From Phycisphaerales bacterium (GTDB lineage: Bacteria; Planctomycetota; Phycisphaerae; Phycisphaerales; SM1A02), in contig JAKVBQ010000004.1 in assembly GCA_022447205.1 (NCBI GenBank), positions 76,341 through 140,340 on the forward strand: DNA of 64,000 nucleotides, given 5' to 3'. The position numbers were made by a program, and so were the translations under genes. The stretch's first letter is position 1; each line of letters starts with the position of its first letter. Below are positions 42,305 through 51,623 of this stretch, piece by piece. A model generated the notes under the pieces. That model saw nothing but the letters and a program-made list of their open reading frames with translations. It ran no database searches and was not told where the DNA came from.

Positions 42305-43735
42305 ATGCGACACGTTCGACCTGCACTTCTCGCCTGCCTGTCCATCCTCGCGGCTTCGGCCGGCGCGGACCATGCCGATGATCCACCCTCGGCGGTCTCG
42401 CCCCCGATCCCCCCCGACGTCCTCGTCATTCTTGCCGACGACCTCGGGTGCCATGATGTCGACTTCACTGGAGGAACTCGGGGACTGGCCCCGGAGATAG
42501 ACAGGCTGGCCGCGGACTCCACGATCTTCACCAACGCCTATTCCGACGGCCCGAACTGCGCACCGACGCGTGCAAGCCTGCTCACCGGCCTGGCGACTCC
42601 GCAACACCGCGTCATCACCGTCATGTCGTCACGTCGTGGCAAGGCGGAGAACCGCAGGCTCGAACCGGTTCCGAATCAGAAGCTCCTGGACAAGTCGGTG
42701 CCGACCCTGCCGGGCATGCTTCGTGATGCCGGCTGGCGAACGGTGCACCTGGGCAAGTTCCACGTCGGCGATGATCCTGCCGACCACGGTTTCACCGATG
42801 CGATCGGCGGGACCTCTCGTGGTCATCCCAAGTCCTACTTCAGTCCCTACCTCAATGCCGCACTCGAGGATGGTCCGGAGGGCGAGTACCTCACCGATCG
42901 ACTTGCCGACGAAGCCGTCGAGATCCTCCGAGACGTCGATGATTCCCGCCGCCTGTTCATGTATCTCTCCTTCTACGCGGTGCACACGCCACTCCAGGCT
43001 CGGCCCGACCTGCTCGAGAAGGTGAAGGTCGCACATCCGGGACAGTCCGCTCCGGTCCAGAAGTACATGGCGATGGTGATGGCGATGGACGAGGCGGTCG
43101 GTCGCGTGCTCGCAGCGGTCGAGGACCGTGGACGACCTTGTCTGGTCGTCTTCGCTTCCGACAATGGTGGTCTGGCACGTATCTCGGACAACGGGCCGTA
43201 TCGTGGTTCGAAGGGCATGTTGTACGAGGGTGGCATTCGGGTGCCGCTTGCCGTTCGCTGGCCCGGAGGAAGCGCTCCTTCGACGACGGATCATCCGGTT
43301 CTCCTGAGGGATGTCGCACCGACCATTCTCGAGCTTGCGGAAGTCGATGCGGGCGACATCGAGATGGACGGGCGTTCATTCGCCGGCATCGCACGTGATG
43401 ACGCACCACCGGCAAGGCCCCTGCACTGGCACTTCCCCGCCTACCTCGAGGGTGGTGGGGCGGCGGGGCCCTGGCGGACCACGCCGGTCGCGGCGATTCG
43501 CGATGGTTCCTGGAAGCTGCTGCAGTTCTTCGAGGGTGATCGTTTCGAGCTGTACGACCTCGCCAACGACCCGGGTGAGACCAATGATCTCGCCACGGCC
43601 AATGAGGAGGTCGTGTCTCGGCTACGATCGAAGATGGAAGCATGGCGTTCGGACGTCGGCGCACGACTCCCTACCCCCGTTCCGGTGGTCGAGGACGTGT
43701 CTTCCGGAGCCGATGACGAGAAGGGAACCCAGTGA
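42305..43735 (+). CDS. Exported sulfatase (formylglycine-dependent, CxPxR type)
   Basis: 476 aa from the ATG at 42305, which directly opens a signal peptide (MRHVRPALLACLSILAASAG); the frame extends to 42254 without one. Type I sulfatase fold: VLVILADDLGCHDVDF (metal Asp pair), NCAPTRASLLTG with Cys85 as the formylglycine precursor, GWRTVHLGKFHVGD, and VFASDNGGL near the C-terminal metal site. Removes sulfate esters, in marine planctomycetes often from algal polysaccharides; the true substrate is unknown. No formylglycine-generating enzyme is in the window. GTGA overlap with the next gene. Confidence 0.92.
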   Translation: MRHVRPALLACLSILAASAGADHADDPPSAVSPPIPPDVLVILADDLGCHDVDFTGGTRGLAPEIDRLAADSTIFTNAYSDGPNCAPTRASLLTGLATPQHRVITVMSSRRGKAENRRLEPVPNQKLLDKSVPTLPGMLRDAGWRTVHLGKFHVGDDPADHGFTDAIGGTSRGHPKSYFSPYLNAALEDGPEGEYLTDRLADEAVEILRDVDDSRRLFMYLSFYAVHTPLQARPDLLEKVKVAHPGQSAPVQKYMAMVMAMDEAVGRVLAAVEDRGRPCLVVFASDNGGLARISDNGPYRGSKGMLYEGGIRVPLAVRWPGGSAPSTTDHPVLLRDVAPTILELAEVDAGDIEMDGRSFAGIARDDAPPARPLHWHFPAYLEGGGAAGPWRTTPVAAIRDGSWKLLQFFEGDRFELYDLANDPGETNDLATANEEVVSRLRSKMEAWRSDVGARLPTPVPVVEDVSSGADDEKGTQ

Positions 43736-44280
43736 ACGCAGAAGACACTCCAAGCCCTGAAGACAAGTTTCTTCACGAGTTCACCACGGATCCGGAAGCC
43801 CTTCAGCGGGTCCGACGGGTCGGCTTCCTCGGACCGGAGACGGTCGGCGCCCAGGCGACGATCGATCAACTTGCAGAAGCCTTCAGTTCCGAGGGCGTGG
43901 AGGCGGAAAGCGTCTCGGCGGTTTCCGTGGGTGAACGGACCTTCCTGATCATCGATGTCGGTGAGGGTTCCGTCCGGAAGATCGTGAAGTTCGTTGCCGG
44001 GCTGCTCGCCGGGGAACTGAAGGAGCCGGTGCTTGGGCTGATCGGGAATCGGGCGTTCACCCACCGGCTCAACGTCGCCCTGGACGCCGCAGGGCATGGC
44101 ACCGGACTGCTCCTTCCAGACGAGATCGTCTGGGTCGTGCCCGAGTCCCTCGAGGACACGATGCGTGAGCTTGACGAGGCCTTCCCTTCGGCCTTGAAGG
44201 CCCATCAGGAGCAGACAGAGTCCGAAGAGGGCGTGGACGACTCGGACCTCGCTGATGGCGACGAATCCGTCGAATCATGA
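43732..44280 (+). CDS. Hypothetical protein, 182 aa
   Basis: Starts at GTG overlapping the sulfatase stop. No recognised family and no signal peptide. The central alpha/beta part (RVRRVGFLGPETVGAQATID, TFLIIDVGEGSVRKIVKFVA, GLLLPDEIVWVVPESLE) suggests a compact cytoplasmic domain; the last 30 residues are very acidic (DDSDLADGDESVES). The coupling to an exported sulfatase is positional only. Confidence 0.65.
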   Translation: MNAEDTPSPEDKFLHEFTTDPEALQRVRRVGFLGPETVGAQATIDQLAEAFSSEGVEAESVSAVSVGERTFLIIDVGEGSVRKIVKFVAGLLAGELKEPVLGLIGNRAFTHRLNVALDAAGHGTGLLLPDEIVWVVPESLEDTMRELDEAFPSALKAHQEQTESEEGVDDSDLADGDESVES

Positions 44281-44353
44281 GGGAATCCCTCGATTTCCGG
44301 GCTTTCATGGAAATACGCAAGCTGATTCCATAGAAAGGCTTAGAAGCTGTCAT

Positions 44354-44382
44354 TTGGATTGTGGACGTCGTTTGGATACAAT
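44354..44382 (+). promoter_or_regulatory. Sigma-70-like promoter of folC
   Basis: TTGGAT (44354-44359), 17-nt spacer, TACAAT (44377-44382, five of six consensus bases), then 9 nt to the ATG at 44392. The best housekeeping promoter in the window. Confidence 0.55.
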
Positions 44383-44391
44383 ACCTCGACT

Positions 44392-45855
44392 ATGGCCAAA
44401 CAAACCGCATCAAGGACGAAGACCCGAGCCCGAACCAGTGGGACGGGGGGCGCTCGCAGAGCAGCTCCGGTTTCCAAGCCCCGCTCCAGCGGGACCGGGA
44501 AGAAGATCGGGTCCGAGGAGATCACGACCTACACGACCGCGGTCCGTTACCTGATGAACAGGACGGATGTCGAGCGCATGCGGGTGATCCGTCGTGACGA
44601 CACGTTCAAGCTGGATCGCATGCGTGCCCTGCTTCAGGAACTGGGGAATCCCCAGGACCAGATCAAGACCGTTCACGTCGCTGGCACCGTCGGCAAGGGC
44701 TCCACGGTCGCCATGATCTCGGCGATGCTCCGTGAATGCGGGTATGCGGTCGGGGAGTACACCTCGCCGCATCTCATCGACCTTCGCGAACGGATCCGCA
44801 TCGGTGGTCAGCTCATCGATCGACCGGGCTTCACCGAGCTGATGAAGGCCGTCGCCCAGGCTGCCGAGGCGATCAACGAGGAGCCGACGTACTTCGAGGT
44901 CCTCACCGCGCTCGCATTCAGGCATTTCGCCGAGGAGGCGGTCGACATCGCGATCATCGAGACCGGTCTCGGCGGTCGACTTGATTCCACCAACGTCATC
45001 ACCCCCGAAGTCTCGGTCATCACCCGCATCGCCCTCGACCATGAGCGTCTTCTCGGCGACACCGTCGAGGCCATCGCCCGGGAGAAGGCGGGGATCATGA
45101 AGCCCGACGTGCCCGCCCTGATCTTCGATCAGGGACCGGAGGTCGAGGAAGTCTTCCGATCCGTCGCCGAGGAGGTCGGTGCTCGACTCCAGGTCGTCAA
45201 CAAGGACATCGAGTTCAGCAACCGCTTCTGTTCGACGTCCGAGCTCGGACCGCACACTCGCGTCTGTCTCTACAGCGATAGCAGTCGCTTCGAACACCTG
45301 CCGGTTCCGCTTGCCGGAACCCATCAGGCCACCAACTGCGGTCTTGCACTCGCGGTCGTCGACATGTTGAAGAACTGCGGATTCGATTGCCCCGAGAACC
45401 TCGTGACCATCGGGCTCGACAAGACCAAGATCAACGGGCGCATGGAGCTGGTCTGGGATCAGCCCAGGATCCTCGTCGATGGTGCTCACAACCCGGAAGC
45501 GCTCGGTGCACTCATGAAGTGCGTCGGTGCCCATGTCCCCTACGATTCGATGGTCTGTGTCTTCGGCTGCTGCCAGGACAAGGAAATCGATGCGATGCTC
45601 GACATGATGAACTTCGGTGCCGACAAGGTGATCTTCACCAAGGCCTCGACGAATCCTCGTGCCGCCGATCCCCTGGACCTGCAGAAGGCCTTCAGCGAGC
45701 GGAGCGGCAAGATGAGCCAGACCGCAGCCTCCCTGCCCGAGGCCCTCGAGCTTGCCGCTCGAGCCGTCGGCCGAGAGGACCTGCTGTGCGTGACCGGAAG
45801 CTTCTACCTCGTCGGTGAGACGATGAAGCATCTCGAGAAGAGCAGGCAGGGCTGA
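44392..45855 (+). CDS. folC: Folylpolyglutamate synthase / dihydrofolate synthase
   Basis: 487 aa from the ATG at 44392. Adds glutamate to (dihydro)folates. Mur-ligase-type blocks: P-loop VHVAGTVGKGSTVAMIS, YTSPHLIDLRERIRIGG, ETGLGGRLDSTNVI, REKAGIMKPDVPAL, and ILVDGAHNPEALGALM near the C-terminus. The N-terminus carries about 45 extra residues rich in Lys, Arg, Thr and Ser (MAKQTASRTKTRARTSGTG and on) before the enzyme fold begins near YLMNRTDVERM. A strong promoter sits 9 nt upstream. LeuS follows after 106 bp. Confidence 0.93.
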   Translation: MAKQTASRTKTRARTSGTGGARRAAPVSKPRSSGTGKKIGSEEITTYTTAVRYLMNRTDVERMRVIRRDDTFKLDRMRALLQELGNPQDQIKTVHVAGTVGKGSTVAMISAMLRECGYAVGEYTSPHLIDLRERIRIGGQLIDRPGFTELMKAVAQAAEAINEEPTYFEVLTALAFRHFAEEAVDIAIIETGLGGRLDSTNVITPEVSVITRIALDHERLLGDTVEAIAREKAGIMKPDVPALIFDQGPEVEEVFRSVAEEVGARLQVVNKDIEFSNRFCSTSELGPHTRVCLYSDSSRFEHLPVPLAGTHQATNCGLALAVVDMLKNCGFDCPENLVTIGLDKTKINGRMELVWDQPRILVDGAHNPEALGALMKCVGAHVPYDSMVCVFGCCQDKEIDAMLDMMNFGADKVIFTKASTNPRAADPLDLQKAFSERSGKMSQTAASLPEALELAARAVGREDLLCVTGSFYLVGETMKHLEKSRQG

Positions 45856-45961
45856 GGCGGCATTCTTCCTCGCCGCATCGCGGGTGTTCAGGACATCCTG
45901 ATAGAGTTCATGCTGGTGCCCCCGTGCGGGTCGCCGCTATCAGCTCCTGACGTGGAAAAGC

Positions 45962-48844
45962 ATGATGACGGAACAGACGAACGCCTCCCGAGACGATGGA
46001 CGCCCCGCCCACAGGTACGACGCCTCCCTGGCCAATGCCATGGAGGAGCGGTGGCAGGCCTGGTGGGAATCCAACGACACCTATCGGTGTCCCGGGCCGG
46101 GTGATGCCGACTTCGATCCGTCGAAGCCCAAGTTCTACTGCCTCGACATGTTTCCCTATCCCTCCGGGGCAGGCCTCCATGTCGGGCACCCCGAGGGGTA
46201 CATCGCCACGGACATCCTCTCCAGGTTCAGGCGCATGTCCGGGTACAACGTCCTTCACCCGATGGGATTCGATGCGTTCGGTCTTCCTGCCGAACAATAT
46301 GCGGTGCAGACCGGCGTTCATCCCCGGGAGACCACCTCGAAGGCGATCGACAATTTCCGTCGCCAGCTCAAGCGTTTCGGCTTCAGCTACGACTGGTCGC
46401 GTGAGTTCTCGACGATCGACGAGTCCTACTATCGCTGGACGCAGTGGATCTGGTTGAAGGCGTATGAAGCGTACTTCGATCGGAAACTGTGCAAGGCCCG
46501 TCCAATCGGAGAACTGGTCGACGGGCTCGAGAACGGCACGATCACCGCCGAGACCCAGGACGGGGAACCACTGGACTACGCCGGGATGGATGCCGTCGAA
46601 CGCCGTGCGTACGTCGACTCCAGGCGACTGGCCTTCCTGGGCGAGCAGGTCGTCAACTGGTGTTCGCAGCTGGGCACCGTCCTCGCGAACGAGGAGGTCA
46701 TCGACGGGCGCAGCGAACGTGGGGGGCATCCCGTTCTTCGAAAGCCGCTTCGCCAGTGGATGTTCCGGATCACCGAGTATGCGGATCGCCTGCTCGAGGA
46801 TCTCGACTTCATCGACTGGCCGGAGTCGACCAGGATCATGCAACGCGAGTGGATCGGACGATCCGAGGGCGCACGTGTTCGGTTTGCGGTCGGTGATGAC
46901 CAGCTGGAGGTCTTCACGACACGTCCGGACACGATCTTCGGTGCCACGTACATGGTCGTCGCCCCCGAGCATCCGCTGGTCCGGAAGGCGATCGATGCCG
47001 GTGCGCCCGATGAGGTGGCGGCCTACGTGGAGGTCGCTCGAAACAGATCCGACGTCGATCGCATGGCGGAGGTGAAGGAGAAGACCGGTGTCTTCATCGG
47101 AATGCATGCCGTGAATCCGGCGACCGGCGCCTCGATGCCGGTCTGGACCGCGGACTACGTCCTCATGGGCTACGGCACCGGCGCCATCATGGCGGTGCCC
47201 GGGCATGACGAGCGCGACTTCGAGTTCGCTCGTGCCTTCGATCTCCCCGTCGTCCAGGTGGTCGCACCCGAGGACGGTTCGGAACCCGGTCCGGTGGCGG
47301 ACTGGGACCAGGCCTTGACCGGCAATGGCCTTGCGGTCAACTCCTCGAACGAGGCGATCGATCTGGATGGTCTCGACACGACTGCGGCGAAGACCCGTTC
47401 GATCGAGTGGCTTGAATCGAGCGGCCACGGGCGGGGGTTCGTGAACTACAAGCTTCGAGACTGGCTCTTCAGTCGCCAGCGGTACTGGGGCGAGCCGTTC
47501 CCGATCGTCTTCGACGAGGAGGGGAACCACTACCCGGTCTCCGAGTCCGCCCTCCCGGTGGTGCTGCCCGAGCTCGACGACTACGAGCCGGTCATCAGCG
47601 ACGAGCCGACCCCTCCGCTCGGGAAGGCGACCGAGTGGGTGAACACCACGGCAGGTGAGGCGGGTGTCGATCCGTCGCTTCTGCCGCCTGACACCCCGGT
47701 CCGCCGGGAGACCAACACCATGCCCGGGTGGGCCGGCTCCTGCTGGTACTACCTCCGGTACTGCGACCCCGGGAACACCGAACGATTCATCTCCAGGGAG
47801 GCCGAGGCCTACTGGCTCCTCTCGAAGCGATCGGGTGACTCCGACCGTGTCCTGCCTCGGGGCGAGGAGTCCTTCGACGCGAAGTCCTACCACCTCGGTG
47901 GTGTCGATCTCTACATGGGTGGTGCGGAACATGCCGTGCTCCACCTGCTTTACGCCCGCTTCTGGCACAAGATCCTGTTCGACCTCGGCGAAATCTCCAC
48001 GCCCGAACCCATGGGCAGGTTGTTCCACCAGGGGATGATCACGTCCTTCGCCTTCAAGCGCGGTGACGGCTCCCTGGTCCCGGTCGACGAGGTGGACGAG
48101 GACGGTGCCGGCAACCACGTCGAACGTGCGACGGGCGAGACCGTCGAGCAGATCGTCGCGAAGATGTCGAAGTCGCTTCGCAACGTCGTCAATCCGGACG
48201 ACATCATCGCCGAATACGGTGCGGACACCATGCGTCTCTACGAGATGTACATGGGTCCTCTCGAGGCATCCGCGCCCTGGAACACTCGTGACATCGTGGG
48301 AGTGCACCGTTTCCTCCAGCGATCATGGCGGCTGGCCGTCGACGAGGAGACCGGTGAGCTCGCGGTGCGCGACGAGCCCGACGAATCGGTCGAGCGACTG
48401 CTGCATCGCACCATCGCCAAGGTGGGTGACGACATCGAACGACTCGCCTTCAACACCGCGATCGCCGCGATGATCGAATGGGTGAACGAGGCGACGGGCA
48501 CCGGCGTCACCAGGGATCAGCTCGGTCGCTTCGCTCGACTGCTCGCTCCGTTCGTTCCCCATGTCGCGGAGGAGTTCTGGAGTCGGCTCGGGAACGAGAC
48601 CTCCGTCGCATTCGCAAGCTGGCCCGAGCATGACGAGTCGATGCTCGTCGACGATCTCGTCGAGATCCCGGTGCAGATCCTCGGCAAGCTGCGCAGCAAG
48701 ATCCAGGTCTCACCTGATGCGGATGCCGGCACGATGGAGCAGGCTGCCCTTGCCGATGAGCGGATCGCCGAACTGATCGAGGGCAAGACGGTGCGCAAGG
48801 TGGTCGTGGTGCCCGGTCGACTCGTCAACATCGTCGCGAACTGA
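45962..48844 (+). CDS. leuS: Leucyl-tRNA synthetase
   Basis: 960 aa, longer than the roughly 860 of E. coli. Class I marks: the HIGH variant in YPSGAGLHVGHPEGY near residue 65, and KMSKSLRNVVNPDD. The CP1 editing domain shows TTRPDTIFGATYMVVAPEH and MGYGTGAIMAVPGHDERD, so mis-charged tRNA editing should be intact. LYMGGAEHAVLHLLYARFWHK is in two family blocks before KMSKS. The start could be either of the tandem ATGs at 45962 and 45965. Confidence 0.96.
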   Translation: MMTEQTNASRDDGRPAHRYDASLANAMEERWQAWWESNDTYRCPGPGDADFDPSKPKFYCLDMFPYPSGAGLHVGHPEGYIATDILSRFRRMSGYNVLHPMGFDAFGLPAEQYAVQTGVHPRETTSKAIDNFRRQLKRFGFSYDWSREFSTIDESYYRWTQWIWLKAYEAYFDRKLCKARPIGELVDGLENGTITAETQDGEPLDYAGMDAVERRAYVDSRRLAFLGEQVVNWCSQLGTVLANEEVIDGRSERGGHPVLRKPLRQWMFRITEYADRLLEDLDFIDWPESTRIMQREWIGRSEGARVRFAVGDDQLEVFTTRPDTIFGATYMVVAPEHPLVRKAIDAGAPDEVAAYVEVARNRSDVDRMAEVKEKTGVFIGMHAVNPATGASMPVWTADYVLMGYGTGAIMAVPGHDERDFEFARAFDLPVVQVVAPEDGSEPGPVADWDQALTGNGLAVNSSNEAIDLDGLDTTAAKTRSIEWLESSGHGRGFVNYKLRDWLFSRQRYWGEPFPIVFDEEGNHYPVSESALPVVLPELDDYEPVISDEPTPPLGKATEWVNTTAGEAGVDPSLLPPDTPVRRETNTMPGWAGSCWYYLRYCDPGNTERFISREAEAYWLLSKRSGDSDRVLPRGEESFDAKSYHLGGVDLYMGGAEHAVLHLLYARFWHKILFDLGEISTPEPMGRLFHQGMITSFAFKRGDGSLVPVDEVDEDGAGNHVERATGETVEQIVAKMSKSLRNVVNPDDIIAEYGADTMRLYEMYMGPLEASAPWNTRDIVGVHRFLQRSWRLAVDEETGELAVRDEPDESVERLLHRTIAKVGDDIERLAFNTAIAAMIEWVNEATGTGVTRDQLGRFARLLAPFVPHVAEEFWSRLGNETSVAFASWPEHDESMLVDDLVEIPVQILGKLRSKIQVSPDADAGTMEQAALADERIAELIEGKTVRKVVVVPGRLVNIVAN

Positions 48845-48857
48845 GGGAATCGCATCC

Positions 48858-49397
48858 ATGGATCAGGAATCGGTCGGCGATGACTGGGTGGAACTGCGGA
48901 GGTTCGAGGATGGTCGACTCGCCCACGATGTCACCACCGCCGTCCTTGCCATGGAGTTCGAGGCGATGCTCGTCGATCTCTCGACCGACAGCATCCTCCT
49001 GGGAGTCGGGAGCCATGCGGATGAAGGGTCGCCCCAGGCATCGGGTCCGTTCGTCCTCAATCCCTCCGGCCGCCTGCCCCTGAACCCGGGGGCGCTCATC
49101 GGCCATGGCGGGATCGAACCGAATCAGGACTACGTATCGACCGAGTCCCGGGACGACACGGAGCGGAGACGAACCCAGGGTGGTCCCTGGAGCCTCCTCG
49201 TCCGATCCGGTTCGTGTGATGACCTCGAGCTCGTCATCGAGGAACTCGTCGAGGAGCAGCTCGCCTTCGAGGCGAAGGTCGTTCGGAAGGCGGAGGACCG
49301 CAGGCGTTTCAACCTCACCATCGGTTCGGTCGTGGTGGTGCTCCTTCTCGGGTACCTTGCCTTCCTCCTGCTTCGTTTCATGGGGATTCTCAACTGA
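48858..49397 (+). CDS. Hypothetical C-terminally membrane-anchored protein
   Basis: 179 aa. GAGGGAA 7 nt before the ATG. No recognised family. The first 140 residues are soluble and acidic, with a DLELVIEELVEEQ helix. Residues 152-173 (TIGSVVVVLLLGYLAFLLL) form a single C-terminal membrane helix, so the bulk of the protein would be cytoplasmic in a tail-anchored arrangement. It opens a tightly packed run: its stop TGA shares a base with the next ATG. Confidence 0.65.
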   Translation: MDQESVGDDWVELRRFEDGRLAHDVTTAVLAMEFEAMLVDLSTDSILLGVGSHADEGSPQASGPFVLNPSGRLPLNPGALIGHGGIEPNQDYVSTESRDDTERRRTQGGPWSLLVRSGSCDDLELVIEELVEEQLAFEAKVVRKAEDRRRFNLTIGSVVVVLLLGYLAFLLLRFMGILN

Positions 49398-50668
49398 TGA
49401 CCAGCCAAGAGGCACAACCCGGCGAACACGATCATCAGCTGCCGATCCTCGGTCAGGATGACACCGATCCCTGGGGACTTCCTGAACTCTCCCCGTCAAC
49501 GCTGATCGGGTTCTTCGACGGGGACCAGCCCTCCGTGGATCAGGTCCTCGAGCGGCTTTCCGGCGCATTCGGTGCCGGGGTCGAGTTCCATGGCGAACCA
49601 CCCGAACGACCTGAACAGGCCTTCTGGGCGGTGGTGCTCGAGCTTGAAGGACATGGACTCCCGTTGGTGCTCTGGTCCGAACCCGTCGAGCAGGAGGCCA
49701 TGCAGGTTCCCCCGTTCGCGAAGTCTGCGCGTGTGATGATCGGCGTGCAGTCGATGCTCGATCCGGATGATCCACTCGAGTCCTGGAGGCTGATGGTCCG
49801 GTTGCTCGGAGTCACCGCCGACGACCTGTCCGCGATGCTCGACATCGAGACAGAGCAGTGGTTCTCCGGCGAGGAGGTCGCGGTGCGGCTTCTCGGTGGC
49901 GAGGCCGCACCCGAGGAGACGATGTTGTTCCGGATCCATGCCGCCTCGACCGTCGAGGAACCTCGTGAAGGCGACAAGGTCTGGCTGCGCACCCTCGGCC
50001 TGCATCGTTGTGGTCGACCCGAACTCGAGATGCTCGAGGTGGAAGGCCCCGCCTTGCCCCTTGCGCACGACCTGCTCGAAGCGGTTGCCGCTCTCTGCAT
50101 CCAGCGCGGGGTTCCCGAACCCGGATTCCCCTTCGAAGCAGGTGTCAACGTCGCCCTCAGTCTGCAGCCCTTGTCGGAACAACTTGAACTGCTGTCCGAC
50201 AACGCGGTGGGAACCCTGGCGCAACGAATCCAGATGGGGGGCACCGAAGGTTCCGGCAACCCCATGCTGGCGGGACGTGCGATCGTCTGTGGTGCCGAGC
50301 CACGCGGCAGTTTCCGAGCGATCCACACCTGGCCGATCGAGGCGGTGGGGCATCTCGAACGTGGCGAGGGTGGACTCGAACGCACCGAGAACTGGACGCG
50401 TTCGATGTCCGCGGAGGCACGAAGGCTCTGGCCTCGACTGCTCGAGGGCGTTCGCGGCGGGCTTGCCGCGCAGGCATGCATCGCGCTGGCCGCGGGGGAG
50501 TCTGGCCGTGAACAGGTCTGGATCCAGGTTGACTCCGCCACCGAGTCGGAGGTCACCGGCAGCCTGCTGTCCAGGCCGGCCCAGCTTGAACTCGCACCTG
50601 GTGACGTCCTGACCGCGTCCCTGGATGATCTCGTCGACTGGCGATTGATGGAGCAGCAGAATGCATGA
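49397..50668 (+). CDS. Uncharacterised protein with DUF2314-like C-terminus
   Basis: 423 aa, no signal peptide. The last 75 residues resemble DUF2314 (EQVWIQVDSATESEVTGSLL, then LELAPGDVLTASLDDLVDW), a small beta domain of unknown function. The N-terminal and central parts (GLPLVLWSEPVEQEAMQVPP, FWAVVLELEGHG) are similar in plan to DUF4026-containing proteins. It overlaps the upstream stop by one base and the next gene by 8 nt. Confidence 0.6.
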   Translation: MTSQEAQPGEHDHQLPILGQDDTDPWGLPELSPSTLIGFFDGDQPSVDQVLERLSGAFGAGVEFHGEPPERPEQAFWAVVLELEGHGLPLVLWSEPVEQEAMQVPPFAKSARVMIGVQSMLDPDDPLESWRLMVRLLGVTADDLSAMLDIETEQWFSGEEVAVRLLGGEAAPEETMLFRIHAASTVEEPREGDKVWLRTLGLHRCGRPELEMLEVEGPALPLAHDLLEAVAALCIQRGVPEPGFPFEAGVNVALSLQPLSEQLELLSDNAVGTLAQRIQMGGTEGSGNPMLAGRAIVCGAEPRGSFRAIHTWPIEAVGHLERGEGGLERTENWTRSMSAEARRLWPRLLEGVRGGLAAQACIALAAGESGREQVWIQVDSATESEVTGSLLSRPAQLELAPGDVLTASLDDLVDWRLMEQQNA

Positions 50669-51098
50669 ACAGCACGATGGACGGGAAGCGCATCCCGAAG
50701 GCCTTGCTGAATTGACGACCTGCAGCAATGAACTCGAGGCCCAGGAGATTCGAATGATCCTCGAGGGGGCGGGGGTGCCTGCATTCGTCTTCGACAAGGG
50801 GGGGCTCGGTCTGAACATGGCCGATGGTGAGGCGCGAGTCGGTGCCACGCAGGTTCACGTGCCGTCCGGTTCCATCGAGAAGGCGCGTTCGATCCTCGAT
50901 TCGGTCGTTTCGGATTCAGCCGGCATCGATTGGGAACAGGTCGACGTGGGCGAAATGCCCCCGGAAGTCGCGGACGTCCTCGGTTCACGGAACGCAATGC
51001 ATGCCGTCCGTCGTTTCGTCGCGACAGTCGGTCCCATACTCGGCATCCTGATCCTGCTCGGGGTCGGAGCGGGTATCGTGATCATTCTCGCCACCTGA
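50661..51098 (+). CDS. DUF2007-like small protein with C-terminal membrane helix
   Basis: 145 aa. Residues 15-75 match the DUF2007 'putative signal transducing' plan: LTTCSNELEAQEIRMILEGAGVPAF in two parts, then ATQVHVPSGSIEKARSIL. The last 28 residues are a hydrophobic helix (VGPILGILILLGVGAGIVIIL). Related in layout to the 179-aa protein two genes upstream: a soluble domain on a C-terminal anchor. It overlaps the upstream gene by 8 nt. Confidence 0.72.
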   Translation: MHEQHDGREAHPEGLAELTTCSNELEAQEIRMILEGAGVPAFVFDKGGLGLNMADGEARVGATQVHVPSGSIEKARSILDSVVSDSAGIDWEQVDVGEMPPEVADVLGSRNAMHAVRRFVATVGPILGILILLGVGAGIVIILAT

Positions 51099-51110
51099 TC
51101 GGAGGTTCCC

Positions 51111-51599
51111 ATGTTCCCGTCGAAGCCGGTCCGTGCATTGCTGCTTGCATCCATGCTTCTGGTCGTCGGGTGCTCGACTCATCCAGCGTTGAAGGGTCGT
51201 GTCGTCGAGGCCGGCAATGGCAGCATGGAATTCGTCTCCATCCAGGACGGTGATCCCGGGATGATCGTCGGTCGCGGTGTCACCGGTGCCCGCATCGAGA
51301 TCGTCCGGGATCCCAAGGGACTCAATCGGAAGGTCGTCGCGAGAGGCAGCAGTCGGCAGGATGGCACCTTCGAGATTCCCATCGAGGCGTTTGGTGCAGG
51401 CTGGATGGAGGAGGAGTGGCTCTTTCGCTGCACCCACCCCAACTATCAGATGGTCGAGTTCGTGGACGCCCTGCCGGGGGGCGGTTCCTCCCGGGTCCTC
51501 CGGATCGACATCGGACAGCCGGGTCCAGCCGGGTCAGGAGGGGGTCGGATCGATGAAGCCGAGCGCATTCGCAGGGAACTTGAACGGTACGGCGGTTGA
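51111..51599 (+). CDS. Small lipoprotein
   Basis: 162 aa. GGAGG 5 nt before the ATG; lipoprotein signal with lipobox VVGC (Cys21). The mature part looks like a single carboxypeptidase-regulatory or transthyretin-like beta sandwich (LKGRVVEAGNGSMEFVSI, GVTGARIEIVRDPKGL, SSRQDGTFEIPIEAFG), which would fit a periplasmic structural role. The fold is a guess from the strand pattern. Twelve bp after the DUF2007-like gene. Confidence 0.65.
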   Translation: MFPSKPVRALLLASMLLVVGCSTHPALKGRVVEAGNGSMEFVSIQDGDPGMIVGRGVTGARIEIVRDPKGLNRKVVARGSSRQDGTFEIPIEAFGAGWMEEEWLFRCTHPNYQMVEFVDALPGGGSSRVLRIDIGQPGPAGSGGGRIDEAERIRRELERYGG

Positions 51600-51623
51600 T
51601 CCGCGTATTCTCATGACAGAGAC

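Noticed and set aside
45908-48307. 799-codon open frame antisense to leuS
   Set aside because: Antisense shadow; leuS motifs are unambiguous on the plus strand.
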